Assembly: GCA_025667525.1 (NCBI GenBank)
Contig: CM046877.1
Span: 33,872,255 to 33,936,254 of the forward strand
Source: Glebionis coronaria
Taxonomy: Eukaryota > Streptophyta > Magnoliopsida > Asterales > Asteraceae
Direction of reading: 5' to 3'
DNA length: 64,000 bases
Positions 1 through 11,879 of the stretch are shown here, piece by piece (within the stretch, counting starts at the first letter, position 1; each line of letters opens with the position of its first letter). The notes beneath the pieces were generated by a model. The model worked only from the letters and a program-made list of their open reading frames with translations, made no database searches and was not told the origin of the DNA. The position numbers and the translations under genes were made by a program.

Positions 1-104
1 TGATTGTGGATAAGTGATAAATAGTATACAATAGTTACAAACTAGGCTTTGGTGTACTATTAGCATATGTTACACAATCAGATAAAACTACAGTTAAGGA
101 ATTG

Positions 105-520
105 ATATTTTATATATCGCTCATGTATGAGTCACAGTGACTCATACATGAGCCACAAACTAAATCTAGCACAAAACTATGATTTTGTTACAAAGATATT
201 ACCTACATTGACAACTATATTTTCAGAAACATCGGCATCCGCAACTACATCTTCATTAACATCGCCATCAATCTGACTCGTATATGAGTCACAGTGACTG
301 ACACATGAGTCACTGTGACTCATATATGAGTCACCATGATTTTGTTACAAATGAAGCTATATTATTACTCGCATAACAAAAAGACTTACATATGTATAGT
401 TTCATATACGAGTCACCGTGACTCATATATGAGTCATAGCGACTCATATATGAGTCACACTCATATATGAGTCACGGTGACTCATGTATGAGTCACAGCG
501 ACTCATATACGAGTCATAAT
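105..520. repeat. Array of TGAGTCA-centred palindromes
   Basis: About a dozen exact TGAGTCA or TGACTCA heptamers occur in alternating orientation, separated by short spacers such as CAG, ATATA or CATG, so each pair forms a palindrome. The copies are irregularly spaced, with unique AT-rich sequence between clusters at roughly 125-155, 265-345 and 405-515. TGAGTCA is the core of GCN4/AP-1-type bZIP sites, but the arrangement looks like a decayed minisatellite or the interior of a foldback element rather than a promoter. Confidence 0.8.
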
Positions 521-525
521 CACAG

Positions 526-1110
526 TTCAGTAATTATAAGTCTTACTTCTGTATTCAGTTTATCGTCTACAATAATCGACCATACTTCAATAAAAATGCT
601 CATTCATAAATTAGAACTTGTTAAATCACATGTACTTTCATTGTGTTATTTCATCAAACACATGGTGTGCATCATATATCATAACATGTGATTTACCTAT
701 ATTATTACCTGGAAATTGTGGACATGTTGTGAAAGTCATCGGAGAAGTGTGTTTGTTGTGGAAGTCACCAGAAAATGGTGGTTTTGTGTGCATCTCGCCG
801 GAAAAGGGTTGTTTGATGTGGAGATTGCGGGAAGAAGGTGGGTTTGTTGTGGTGTTCGCGGGAAGAAGGTGGGTTTGTGGTGGTGGTCGTCGGAAAAAGG
901 TGGGAGATGGGTTTGTTGTGGTGGTCGTCGGTGAGGTGTTGTGCAGTGGATACCGATCTATTTTTTTAATTTTATGTGTGTGTGAAAAATAGGGAGGTTT
1001 AGTTGGGAGAATGATTTAACCACAACCCTTGGATGAATGTAAGATGGATGGTTTACATTGATTCATCAAGACTATGATAAATATCGGGTGTGAAGGATCT
1101 CTTCCCTTAT
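526..1110. other. G/T-rich low-complexity stretch, possible transposon interior
   Basis: Between about 720 and 950 the sequence repeats GGTGGGTTTGTTGTGGTGG-like and CGGGAAGAAGG-like words several times. Short ORFs cross it in more than one frame, and their Gly/Val/Trp-rich translations only mirror the low complexity. I see no domain, no clear ends and no target-site duplication. Confidence 0.4.
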
Positions 1111-3690
1111 TTAGTTAGGTTTTTCACTTAGATATCCGAAATTTTGGATATGTGTTTACAATTCACATATCCGAAATTTCGGTTTTATAATAGACCCATT
1201 ATTCGGTGGTTTTTCGATTTTGTTGCTCTCTCTTAGTTTTGATTTGATGGTAAATAAACTTATTTGTGTAACATATCAGTAAATTGTGTGATACAAATTT
1301 TGAGACTAAGTTCATTTTGAAAAAATCGGAACTTTTTATAAAAATTTACATTACGCAATCGACAGTTATCGGGTTTCCGAAAACCCCTTAGTAAATTGTG
1401 TCACACACATAGAAAAAATTATTATTTACCTATGAATCAGAAAACTTCATTTTTTTTTTTGAAGTCACTTTAACAAAATTATATTCAATAAGATCACATT
1501 TTTTTTATACAGAAACATACACAATGCTGAATGCCCTTTTTCTAGCTAGCTTTTAGCCTTTCAGAGTGAAAGGTGCACAAATAGGCCCAATCCAAAAATA
1601 AGTCCTGTGATCCTGTCCAATCTCCAATGCATTATCTACCTTGTTCAGCCTTACAATTTGACATATTGTTAGCCCATCACCTGACCAACATTAACATTAT
1701 GTGAAGTTAGCAACTGATTTGTATAAATGTTACTGTAGTTAGTACTAACTAATTTTAAGGACTATCACCTCCCATAACATAAGCATCTCCAAGTTTAGAC
1801 TCATTAGCTTATAGACATGTCTTTGATAACGGCGATTATTTCGCAAAAAGACCTCAAGATTTTCGACAAGGTTAACCGACATTGCAGGCTCTACTTGTTA
1901 AGCTTAATAACAAGATTCTAAAACCAAAATACTCATGCTTGCTTACAAGTGGATGAGGATAAGATTCTTCCTAATCATGAGAAACAATTAGTACATAATT
2001 GAGCTACCATTGTTGTATACATTCATGAACTCAACGACATTAACCAACAATCTCAAATACCATCAACAGAATAGTGTCTACTTCTTGTCTGTTCTTTGAA
2101 CCATGATCAACAACAACTCATAGAAAAACCATTTAATGGTTTGGTGTTTGTTGAATTGTTGGCATTTAGTACTAAAAATCAATAGACAGACAATAAAATT
2201 ATGTATTGAACACTTGTCTTTCATAGATTTAAATCATTAAATAAACAAAGATTTTGTGGTTTTTGTTAGTGTCATGTATATGCATATGGTCCTCAGAAAG
2301 TTTGAAAATTTTAAGTAGCTGAAATAACTCTAGATCATTGATCATCTTAGATGCTGTTAGTTTGTTAAGAGGCTCTGAATCTGAATCCCACATCTGAGGC
2401 GTAAATGTCTGAATCTAGTTGGATTGTAACAACACTTCTTGTTATGGAATTGAGACGTACAGATGTCTAAAACGTTATCTGCATAAGCAAGTGAAAACAT
2501 TTTTTTATAAATGTTTATCGACGTGTTTCTTGCATTTTGCTAAACATGGTTTTCTGACCTTTGGCCGGCTAAGCTAATCGACGTGTTATGACATATGAGT
2601 CCACCATGCAGCACACTGACTCGGGCCAGGTAATTTCTACATAGTTTAAAGGCAATGACGACGATTTGGATAAGCCCGAGTAAACGTGTAGTAAGATTAT
2701 ACTAATGATATAAACAACTGTATATGCAACTAGGAATCAAATTTTTCTTGATTGAATCCCTAATGTGAAACCATACCAAGATCCATTCATGGGAGTTGCA
2801 ATTAATTGCAAATCTCTAAGAATTATTAAAATGATGGTTGGGCATCTCAATCACATGTAGTCACCATGTTACATGCATTGCTCAAATGAAATCTGGGAGA
2901 TGGTACCACAGACAAGTACAACTGCCACTTGCAGTAACAGCTTTATAATATTGCTGTACCAAAACCTAGGTCCAGGAATATTTGGTTCTCTCATGGATCT
3001 TTGTTGTATTTCTGGCACATTTGACTTCAATCATGTTACACATCACCTGTACTACTTCTTTTATTTTGGTTTTTGTCTTTTTTTTACATAAGCCTGAGTC
3101 TACTGTCGAACACGCAACGACTGTGATACTTATCTACCCAAGCTGACCCGGCTCGAGTGCTTATCGGGTCTTAAACATTAGGAAGAAAAGTATAGTCAAT
3201 AAGAAAAGTTGTGACAAGCAATGAGGTATCAATTTCTCCATAGATTCCAAGTAAACTCAAACCAAAGTATAGATATTTGAAAGTTGACTTATAATGAGTC
3301 AAAGTGTAGTGTCTTTACGCGTTGCTTGAGTGACAAGGATGAGAAAGTACAAAAAAAACAGAAAGAAAAAAATGAGCTTTTGTCCTTTTTTTGGTAACCA
3401 TGGTTTTCCGACCTTTTGACTGACTAATTCACGGGGTTTGAATCCACCTCCACACAGACTCAAACCAGGTAAAGCCTTTCCTTTTCAGGAGGTTGGCGTG
3501 GCCAGTACAAGGTTGTTAAAAAAGAGATTTTGTCATTCATGATTCAACTGTAAAAAGGGTAGTATCGATGAATACACATGTAACATCTACAATTTTCCTA
3601 AGTTGTATACATGTTTGAGAATTTAAACTTCAAAAAGAATGAATGAATTTCTATGTCAATATCATATTCACCCTAAAAAAATGGATTATT
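1111..3690. other. Spacer without recognised gene
   Basis: AT-rich sequence lies downstream of the IQM gene. Two similar passages, near 2550-2640 and 3400-3480, share the order TGGTTTTC-GACCTTT ... GACTC ... CCAGGTAA. They are probably diverged copies of one repeat. No coding region longer than chance is supported. Confidence 0.5.
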
Positions 3691-3695
3691 TCTAA

Positions 3696-5906
3696 TCAAA
3701 AAATTTCTGTGAATGCGCCTATCTGGCTTGGGGTTGATCTTGTTCTGTAAGGTACGGTATGTGTTGAAAGCAAGCTTCGGTTCTCGAAAGAACATGGACT
3801 TGAACAAAATACCTTATTGGTGTACTTAGGATTCGAAGGAGCACTTCTTGGAGATAAATTTGCTTGTTCTAATGCCTGTGATTGCAGCTCGGGAGGGTAA
3901 TCCCTTACGCAGCCAATCCGTGGTCCAGCTCCTGTGCTCCATTTGCACGAGAGCTGCCTTCCTAATTGGAAGGACTTTGTTCCTTTGTGTGAATTGATTC
4001 TGCGTAAGATGGATTTTTTAGGAACTGTTTCATCCAAATTTGGCTCGTTTTCTTCATCATCTGACATATCATGGTCTGATGGAGCGTGAACTTGGTGAGA
4101 GCTAAACGAGTCTTCTGCTGCTTCGTAGCCATCCAAGATGGTCTCGGATGTGAAATACTCGAAGGCTGCATCATCTGCCTTCTTAGTCTCTATGTCTATA
4201 AACATGTCATCTCTGTTTGGTATTCTGAGAGTACTTAATTTCCTACTAGACGACCGAGATAGCCTTGATTTCTTAGGAGATTCTAGAGTTAAACTAGGAT
4301 GGCGTATCAAGACATTGGCTATATTTGAAATATGATCGTCGGCAAGCACCTCTTCGAACCCTAGGGGCTCCTTTTCGCTCACATCTTCTTCTGAAGAGTT
4401 TCTTATATGAATGCTACTACTCTGCTTGCCTAAAGATTCGTTTTCATCCTCATCTGAATCCATCTGGTGCAATAAATGAAAGAAACGTAAGTTAGTCAAT
4501 AATTCATTCTACCGGATAAAAATATATGTATCAGAATATAATAGAGGCAACTATTTTACCTTGACATCAGTAGTATCCACATTGTTTTCCTGAAGAAATG
4601 AAAGAAAATCTTGAAAATTTTCTTGAGTGGGACGATAATGACCGCTGTGAGGCCAGACTGCCTTTAATACACCTTTCTCAGAAACGAGTCTCCCGGCTGC
4701 TAATGTGGCTCCTCCAGCCAAAAAACTTGAATGTTGAAACAAGCCTTTCTTTTTTATGCCAACATATAAAGTCCTTGATGTGCTAAGAACAAAAATCGAC
4801 TTAGAACCCTTTGGTGCTTCTGTCGTGTCTACATACTCCCCGGTGTTTTTGTATAAAAGTTTTCCGTCCTCTATCACAACCTCATATTCCTTCCTCTCCA
4901 TCTGCGGAAAAAAAATCAAAAAAATGGTCAGCAATTGTTATTGATGCTTAAAATAAAAACAGAAGAAAATTATAACGAAAAGTTGCATACCGGGCCAAGA
5001 TATTTGATGCACTGCTGTTGAAGTTTCGGTCGGGGACATTTTTCAAGATTCACTTCTTTTCCTTCTCCTATATCCAACCAGTAGAAGAAGGGCTCTTTGC
5101 TTTGAGAGAGCAACCAGTTTCCATAATAGAAGTGAAGATTATGCCCATAACGATGTCGTGGATCAATCTGTATACAGAAGCGAGATGAATTTAATAAATA
5201 TGGACTAAGTAACCCATATGAGCAAGAATTACTAATGATGTAAATAGTTAACATACCGCTTCGAGCCAGTGTTGCAAGGCAAGCTTTTGAGCTTTGCTAT
5301 TCTTCGATAAGCCTTTTCCAACCTTGGCAGCCCTTGTTCTTGCTCTGGACCAACGTGAAATGGCCGTCTCTTGTTTGTCGAGATCAAAAAATGAAATGGA
5401 GCTTCTTTTAAGTTCAGCGAAATCTAAGAGCTTCCACCTACAAATATCACAAAGTTATATTAAGACACGAACAAATAAAAAACGCTACATAATTTAGTAT
5501 TCAACGTGATTAAAAAAAACACATACCAGCTTTGTTCAATTAGTACTGCACAATCTGCAAGCTTTCGCCTAGTCCTAAAGCTTTTGTAAACTTTCTGCAG
5601 CTTTGTGGCCGCCTCATGTTTGGGGCTACCTGATTCAAGATCTTCCAACTCATCAGATCTCGTCGTTTCAACAATTTCGCTCTCTTCGACTCTATTTTCT
5701 TCTTCTGCAGGAACTTTAAAGCTAACAGATCGCTCGATTTTCATCACTTGTGAACTCATCAACTGCATTGCTTCAGGTTCAGATTCTTGGATCTTAAAAC
5801 TGGCAGACACCCCCAAACTTTTAACTCCGCCATCGACTAGAATGGACTTTAGACTCGCTTCTAAATCTGTATATGCTGCGAATGGGCACGAAAATGATAA
5901 CCCCAT
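3696..5906 (-). CDS. IQM: IQ-motif calmodulin-binding protein, IQM family (five coding exons)
   Basis: The coding exons on the minus strand are 5906-5527, 5437-5257, 5167-4991, 4901-4560 and 4463-3696. All have GT-AG introns and consistent phase, giving 615 residues with a TGA stop at 3698-3696. An IQ-like motif ([12 protein letters not shown]) lies at residues 103-114, followed by the conserved IQM region with [34 protein letters not shown] and the SGHYRPT motif. The C-terminal quarter is acidic and serine-rich with several RxS patches, as in longer IQM proteins. IQM proteins are plant-specific Ca2+-independent calmodulin binders linked to stress and light responses; the role here is inferred from family membership. 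No frameshift or stop breaks the gene. The start is the first ATG after the 5'UTR intron and opens the conserved [11 protein letters not shown]-terminus. Confidence 0.92.
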
Positions 5907-6870
5907 GCAAGTTCAAGTAGTTGCTTTAACTTCGAATCGCCTTCCTGTTAATCATACCATTAAATTAGTAAACCATGATTTGTAACACCTAATAAAAACA
6001 AGCAACAAACAAAATGAATTGTAATGAGCTGTGACATCACTTAACTACCCAATACCCAAAGTAATTAATCTTAAAAAACAGTAAATAAAGCTAATAATCA
6101 GTAATCACATAAAGCATTCAACACTTATGTTCTCCTAAAGTGTGCCAAAAACACAAGCATGTTCCAGGAAACCCCATTAAACAAATATATTTAAGCAAAA
6201 AAAAAACATCTTTTACATAGAAAATCAATTTTTTAACAGTCAAAAAAATGTAAGCATATTCTAGTAAAAGCTATAATACATATTTACAAACAACATATTA
6301 ATGCAAAAAAAAAAAATCCTTAAAAACCAAATATTAAAACACATAAAAACTAGTCTAAAAAGTAAAAAACCAGTTCAATATACAGTAAGAGAGATGATTT
6401 GCACACTCATAAAAATTATTAAAACATTTACAAACAGATAAAAACACGTTATAAAACACAGTACAATCCTGTAATGCATGATAGCAAATAACATGTTGAT
6501 AAAAAAAAAGCCATCAAGCAAATAAGATACTTATGTAAAAATATCCATGTTTTTATAAGTAAAAACCAAAATCTTGATCAGTAAAAAGGTAAACCAAAAA
6601 AAACAGCAAATGAGGCTAATGTTGTAAAAACAAAACACACCCATTACACAAAAAAAAACATGTTCCACAATACCCATGAAGCATTTAACATATTTATACA
6701 TATTTTTCAAAACATTATACAATGGTAAATATGGAAAGAATGGTATACCTTGAATGTGAGTATGAACTGAATGTTTGAATGAAGAAAGTGTGTTTTGGGT
6801 GATATGTATAGAAGTGTGTGTGTGTTTGTAGTATTGTTTGATGGTGTCAAATAAAAATGTGTGTGATGTC
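5907..6870 (-). other. 5'UTR and 5'UTR intron of the IQM gene
   Basis: A leader exon is inferred from about 6870 down to 6749, ending AG/GTATAC. It is followed by an AT-rich intron (6748-5945) ending TAACAG, then 38 nt of leader before the ATG at 5906. The intron is full of poly-A/T runs on the coding strand, typical of plant 5'UTR introns that can raise expression. It is inferred from splice consensus only. Confidence 0.55.
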
Positions 6871-6893
6871 TAATATAATGGGCAAATAAGGGT

Positions 6894-6905
6894 GTATTTA
6901 TATAG
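6894..6905 (-). promoter_or_regulatory. TATA box of the IQM gene
   Basis: The minus strand reads CTATATAAATAC here. That places transcription start near 6865-6870, just ahead of the inferred leader exon. Confidence 0.6.
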
Positions 6906-7115
6906 GAAGAAGGCTTCATGCACTTTCGGTGTGTTTGGGTGTAGGTGTATATATTTAAGCTGCTTTTTGGACAGAGAAATAAGCAGTGTGTGCATGTATG
7001 TGTCACTTTTTTGTCCTATACACACGACTTTGTATTTGGTTAGTATTTTAAACCCTCCCACAAGTTTAAAACTCTCAACTCTTTTGAAGTAAACATGGGT
7101 GTAACGCGGTGAGCC

Positions 7116-7391
7116 TAAGGCTGAGCATAGCAGTTTCAAAATCGATTTGGATCAGATTGAACCGATCACAGTTGAACCGTATAATTTCGGTTTGGTTTTC
7201 AGTTCAGAGTTCTAGATCATTTCGATATTTGGTTCTATCGATTCAATTCGGTTCAATCTTGTTAAAAATCTCGTCGATTAGTTTAATAAGACTGGACCGG
7301 ATTATTTCTGTTCGGTCTTGGTCCGGGGTTTCGGACTAGTTCGGTCCTCGGTCCAGTCCAATTCTGGGCGGTGGCCTGATGCTCAGCTCTA
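7116..7391. mobile_element. Non-autonomous hAT MITE, GGACC/CCGGA family
   Basis: The terminal inverted repeats are TAAGGCTGAGCAT and ATGCTCAGCTCTA. The flanks GGTGAGCC and GCCGAGCC are a decayed 8-bp target duplication (6 of 8 match). The interior is a degenerate run of GGTTCGGTT/GGTCCGG words. It shares ends with the elements at 30141 and 34503. Confidence 0.6.
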
Positions 7392-7444
7392 GCCGAGCCG
7401 AGTCGAAAATTCTCAAGTTCGAGCTCCACTCGAATACTAAGAAG

Positions 7445-7831
7445 GGTATGTTTGACATAAATTGTACGTTGCAAGCTATTAATTATAATTTGTAAGTTGA
7501 AAATGCAAAATTGTTAACATGAGATATCAGTTGATTTTTTTATAGTAAATATGATAAATTAACTGTTAACCAAATATTAAGATGTAAAATAACTAAAAAT
7601 ACATATTTAAATAAATTTCAATATGGATGAAGGGTATATTAGTAATTTACAATTTTAACAACGCTAAACAATTTAAAAAGCTTCATGAATAAACATTTCA
7701 CTTAAGATCTAATTGTTAAAAATACAAGCTTGAAGTTGATGTATCCAAATGGGGCTACGTAGATTAGTTTTGAAACAAAAACCTAACAACTCCAAAAAAA
7801 ACTTCGAAAAACCTTACGCCAAACAAGCCCT
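7445..7831. mobile_element. Tourist-like MITE candidate
   Basis: GGGTATGTTTG at the left faces CAAACAAGCCC at the right, resembling PIF/Harbinger-type Tourist ends. TAA follows the right end, but the left flank reads GAA, so the 3-bp duplication is not clean. The interior (AACAATTTAAAAAGCTTCATGAAT) recurs at about 33170 and, inverted, at about 33370. Confidence 0.4.
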
Positions 7832-8166
7832 AAGGCTCGAGCTTGGTCGAGCTTTAAATTTCGAGCATGAAGCTTAATTCAAGCTCGATTATTTTCACAT
7901 GTAAGGCTTGAACTCGATGAATACTAGGCTCGACTTGACTCGATTTGTAAAAAAAAAGTGAAGATATGTATATAAATAGGTAAATTGTAATTCAATTGAA
8001 CCTCGATAAAGCTCGCGAGCTTCACGAGTCAAGTGTTTTGAAGCTCAAACTCGACTCAAAATATATTCGAGTAACTCAAAATTGAGTTTAAATAATTTAA
8101 ATTGAGTCGATAGCGTACTAGTCGATTTCGAATAGCTTGAGAGTTGTCTCGTCTAGTTTACACCCT

Positions 8167-9600
8167 TAGATTTAGTGATGGTTTCGCCTATGTACAAGTT
8201 CTGTTGACCGAGTTTAGGTTCATCGGGTTAAATTGCACGTGAGCTAGACTTTATTAAAAGGTATGATTTATTGAATTTAGGTTCACTTGGTTCAAGTCAT
8301 TCCAAAGATGAGTGGTACGAACAAGATTGTAGGAATTTTTGTTCTAATATCTGGCCAAGTCTAACTATTAAGCTCAACTAAATTGGTTTTAGAATGAAAC
8401 CTCAGTTGGGCTTATATGTTAGACTTTGTAAGATGTTAGGTGAAGGATTCTAATAATTGGTATCAGAGACAAGTTGAGCTCAGTGGTGGTATGGATGGTG
8501 TTATCACGGTCGACGGTGTTAGACTTGATGAGATGATGGGTCAAGAATTCCTACAATTTGCATCACTTGTTAGACAATAATACTACCTCATACTCCATTC
8601 AAGGAAAGCTCATTCTACCAACAACCTGAAACTTGATTGAAACTTGATTGTGGAATCACTAGACCACGGGATTAACCAAGCACAAGTAGCAAATAATATA
8701 TACACAAGAAACAACTGCAAAGGAATGAAAACCTAGAAATTTTAACCAAACGATTGTTAGATTTAACCTTGAATCGTTTACGAGAAAGAATAAAAAAATG
8801 CGATGTATTTAAGCATCAAGCCTTCACCTTCTTTTATAAGGCAGGGGGTTCGATTCTCTAGTATTAGTCGACTAGGGATTAGACTTAAGTATATACTATT
8901 ACATAAGGAAACTTACTATACAATGACTTAATCCTAGTCTACCTTAACTTATCTTGAAAACTATATTAACAAAAATAAATTGACTAACATAGTTATAATA
9001 ATTTTATATCATTTTATATCCATAAATAATGAAAACTGTATAAAATAAATTTTATTCGAATTAATCAAATCGATCCCAACTCTAATCGAGTCCTCGTTTT
9101 GTTGACGTCGTGCGTAGGATCAATGATTTCCACCGGATAAACATTTGTTATTGAACAACCATAATAAAAAAATCTAACCCAATTAACCTAACCCAAATAC
9201 TTAATTGGGTTCAAAATCATATCAACTCAGATTTGTTGAGTCATGTAGTAATGATGTGGACATTCACATCAGGGTGATTTATCTTTTTTCTTATCACATT
9301 CTCATCTTTTTTTCTTATCAAGATGATCTCATTTTTTTTCTTTTTCCTTATCACATTCTTACTAAATTAGTTATGTCTAATTGTGTGTCTAACTTATATG
9401 TCACTAGCTCATTGAGTTATAAAGATATGAGTTTGATTGATGTAATCAATAAATTCTTAACACATATATTTAGACATAAAATTAGGCATAAATTTTAAAC
9501 ATGTCAATCATTTATCTTTAGTTATTTGTCCATTTTTTAAATAGTTAAGCTTTTCTTTACCGATTCACACTATCACACACACAACTATTTAGAGTTATTT
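8167..9600. other. Spacer with a possible retroelement primer-site remnant
   Basis: At 8458-8473 the sequence ATTGGTATCAGAGACA resembles the initiator-tRNA-Met primer-binding site of LTR retroelements, so the preceding ~300 bp may be an LTR scrap. No matching second LTR or coding sequence was seen. The short open frame at 9205-9498 is AT-driven and not supported. Confidence 0.3.
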
Positions 9601-10175
9601 TTGTTGGAAATAATGAAAATTAAAGTGTATGTTGGTACTTGTTTTGGTATAATTACGGACGATCAGATGAACTTATAACAAATGAAACAATATTAGGAAC
9701 ACAATATTTAAAAACCAAGTGCATTTAGGTAAGTGGTATTTCTGTTTACTTTGTTCATGTTATGGCTCTTTAGCCTATGTCTACACTTTAAGCAAATTGT
9801 AATTTTTAAAGATCAATTGGCATGAAACATGTACGAAAATAGGGTGCAAAACATGTGGAAAAAAGTAAATTATCACCAAGTTTTTTCCAATATTCATATT
9901 ACAAGGATGAGCCTTTACTAGACATGGGTCATATATTTTTTTATAAGAATATAAAAAATAAAAGATGCAACCACTTGATGTTGATATTTAATGATACTAT
10001 AGTACTAGTATATGGTAAAGGACATTGAAAGGTACATCTTTGATTAGTCTACACGTTAATAAGTCAATTCCAAACTATAGGAGCGGTGTTTGACTTTTAC
10101 TTGGGAAAAACTATCATTTTTAACCTAGTCTTGGGAAATAAAATTCTTTTTGTCGACAAAATGATATAACTATGG
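9601..10175. other. AT-rich spacer, nothing recognised
   Basis: I see no ORF, repeat or motif here that I can support. Confidence 0.5.
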
Positions 10176-10320
10176 TGATTAGACCGATTGAACCGTGATT
10201 CGATCGAGTGATTAGATGTCGGTTTTGATCGTAAAACCTGATTGAACCGTCGGTTAAACCGGTTGAACCGTGACCCGGTAGTTCGACCGGATCAATTAAA
10301 AAACCGGGTTTTAAAACATT
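10176..10320. repeat. One-ended copy of the CAATGTTTTAAAACCCGG hAT-like family
   Basis: The right part reads AAAACCGGGTTTTAAAACATTG, the same terminus as the complete element at 29339-30015. It is preceded by TTGAACCG/GACCCGG words typical of that family. No matching left terminus is visible, so it is a truncated or decayed copy. Confidence 0.5.
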
Positions 10321-11876
10321 GGTTTGGGTTAAGAAATAGTAAACTCGTAAAATCGCGAATCGTTAGCCAGACGATCGATCGTTTTGTAGCTTGTTTTTTG
10401 GTTTAGGTTAGATTAATTGATAATTAATCGAATTGTTATTTTCAATAAGTTTTAGATATTTTCGAGTATTTTTGTGCATTTTCGGAAAAATAAATAAAAA
10501 CCCAACTTATAATAGATATAGACAACTAACATAAGTAATTAAAACATGTTTACGATGTTTTTGTCATTTTTAGTAATATCTGCGAACCATTTATCGTCTT
10601 TAAACGACGTTACTCGTGGTTGACGAACTGTATGACATATTAATCGCTCACATAAATGTTGATTGACCTTGTAGCGTCTAGGCGGCGACTAACTGGCCTT
10701 TTAAGTGTGGTTTTGCTAACACCGTAAAATAGCAACAAAATTTTTCAAATGTATCGATTTGATGCATAGCAAAGTGTTTTAGTTTTTGTAACAAATTTTC
10801 ATCTTTAAATATGTTTTATGTATAGACTTCTACACTTATAGTTCACGTACCATACTAATTAAGCATTCAATTAAAAATGTTTTGTTTATTTTGTTCCTAA
10901 CCCATCTTTTTTTCATTATAAACAAATATTTGGCATGTATGAATTTTCAAAACAAGAACAAAAGTACAAAAGACTACGTACGTATTCAAAGTTTCAAACA
11001 AACGTGAAAGACTTTTGAGCATTCCACTAGGGCCCAATATGTATATGTAGAATACGAATAAGACTTCGAATTCGTTTGTATTTTATTGATCATTTTGTCC
11101 CCTATATATGCCGTCGTAAAAGAGACATGAGAATGTAAGAGTTGAAATTTTCATCAAACTTGTTCCCAACGTAAGATTATAATTATGTTTACCACTTTAG
11201 ATAATGACTAGTAAGTCAGCTGTAATAATCATGAGAAATTGATTATAAGAGATGATTTAAAGCTCGTGAGTTTACAATAGCAAACCTCCAAACAAATTTA
11301 TTGGTTTCACAGAGTTATATATGAATTATTATGATTGAATGTTAATCTTGAAAATATTTCAATTTCTAAAAAAGCAGTTTGCTACGTTATGTGGTAGTAT
11401 TTTTGAAGTTTTCGTAACAAGAGTTTATTTGACTCGACAAATCTTTCGAAGGCGTTAAATTTTTATAAAATTGTGGCTAGGCTTTTTCTTTGGTGAAAAT
11501 ATAGAAGTAAGAAATCTTTTAGTTTGGTTGATTGACTTAAAAACCTTTATTTTGTAACTATGTGACGAGAACTAGTTGGAGAACAAGTTAAAGATTTAGT
11601 TGAAAAATTAGTTGGAAAACTATCTACTGAACTAATTAGAGACCTATTTGAAAAGAGTGTTGATATATTAACCTAACAAGAAGGCTAAAAAATAGACGTA
11701 ATGTCACGTGGCATGTTGTGATTGGTGAAATGCAGGGGCTCACTATTTTATATATTTTCTTTCTTCATCTCAGCTTTTAATTGTGTCATTTGTTTTAATC
11801 ATGCGATTAGGCCTCTTTTTAGGCATACGAATTAGGTCTTTCTATCATTTTTCATTTGAAAAACTTGTTAAAAATC
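10321..11876. other. AT-rich spacer, nothing recognised
   Basis: The stretch lacks supported ORFs or terminal repeats. The short frame from 11783 overlaps the end of the Harbinger element and is a shadow. Confidence 0.5.
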
Positions 11877-11879
11877 TAA

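Larger units (their letters stand above)
7095..8166. mobile_element. Degraded hAT-like element of the AGCTCGAG family, with nested insertions
   Basis: The left end carries GGGTGTAA (7098-7105) and the right end the inverted TTACACCC (8155-8162). The sub-terminal sequence is rich in GAGCTCGAG/CTCGAGCTT words, as in the better-preserved element at 23816-24623. A GGACC-type hAT MITE (7116-7391) and a second MITE (about 7445-7831) sit inside it. The ends are approximate. Confidence 0.5.

Noticed and set aside
467..992. Overlapping open frames in the G/T-rich stretch
   Set aside because: The frames overlap, translate to Gly/Val/Trp low-complexity and show no domain or splice pattern.
8845..8870. 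GGGTTCGATTCTC word resembling a tRNA T-arm / B box
   Set aside because: No cloverleaf, A box or acceptor stem can be built around it.
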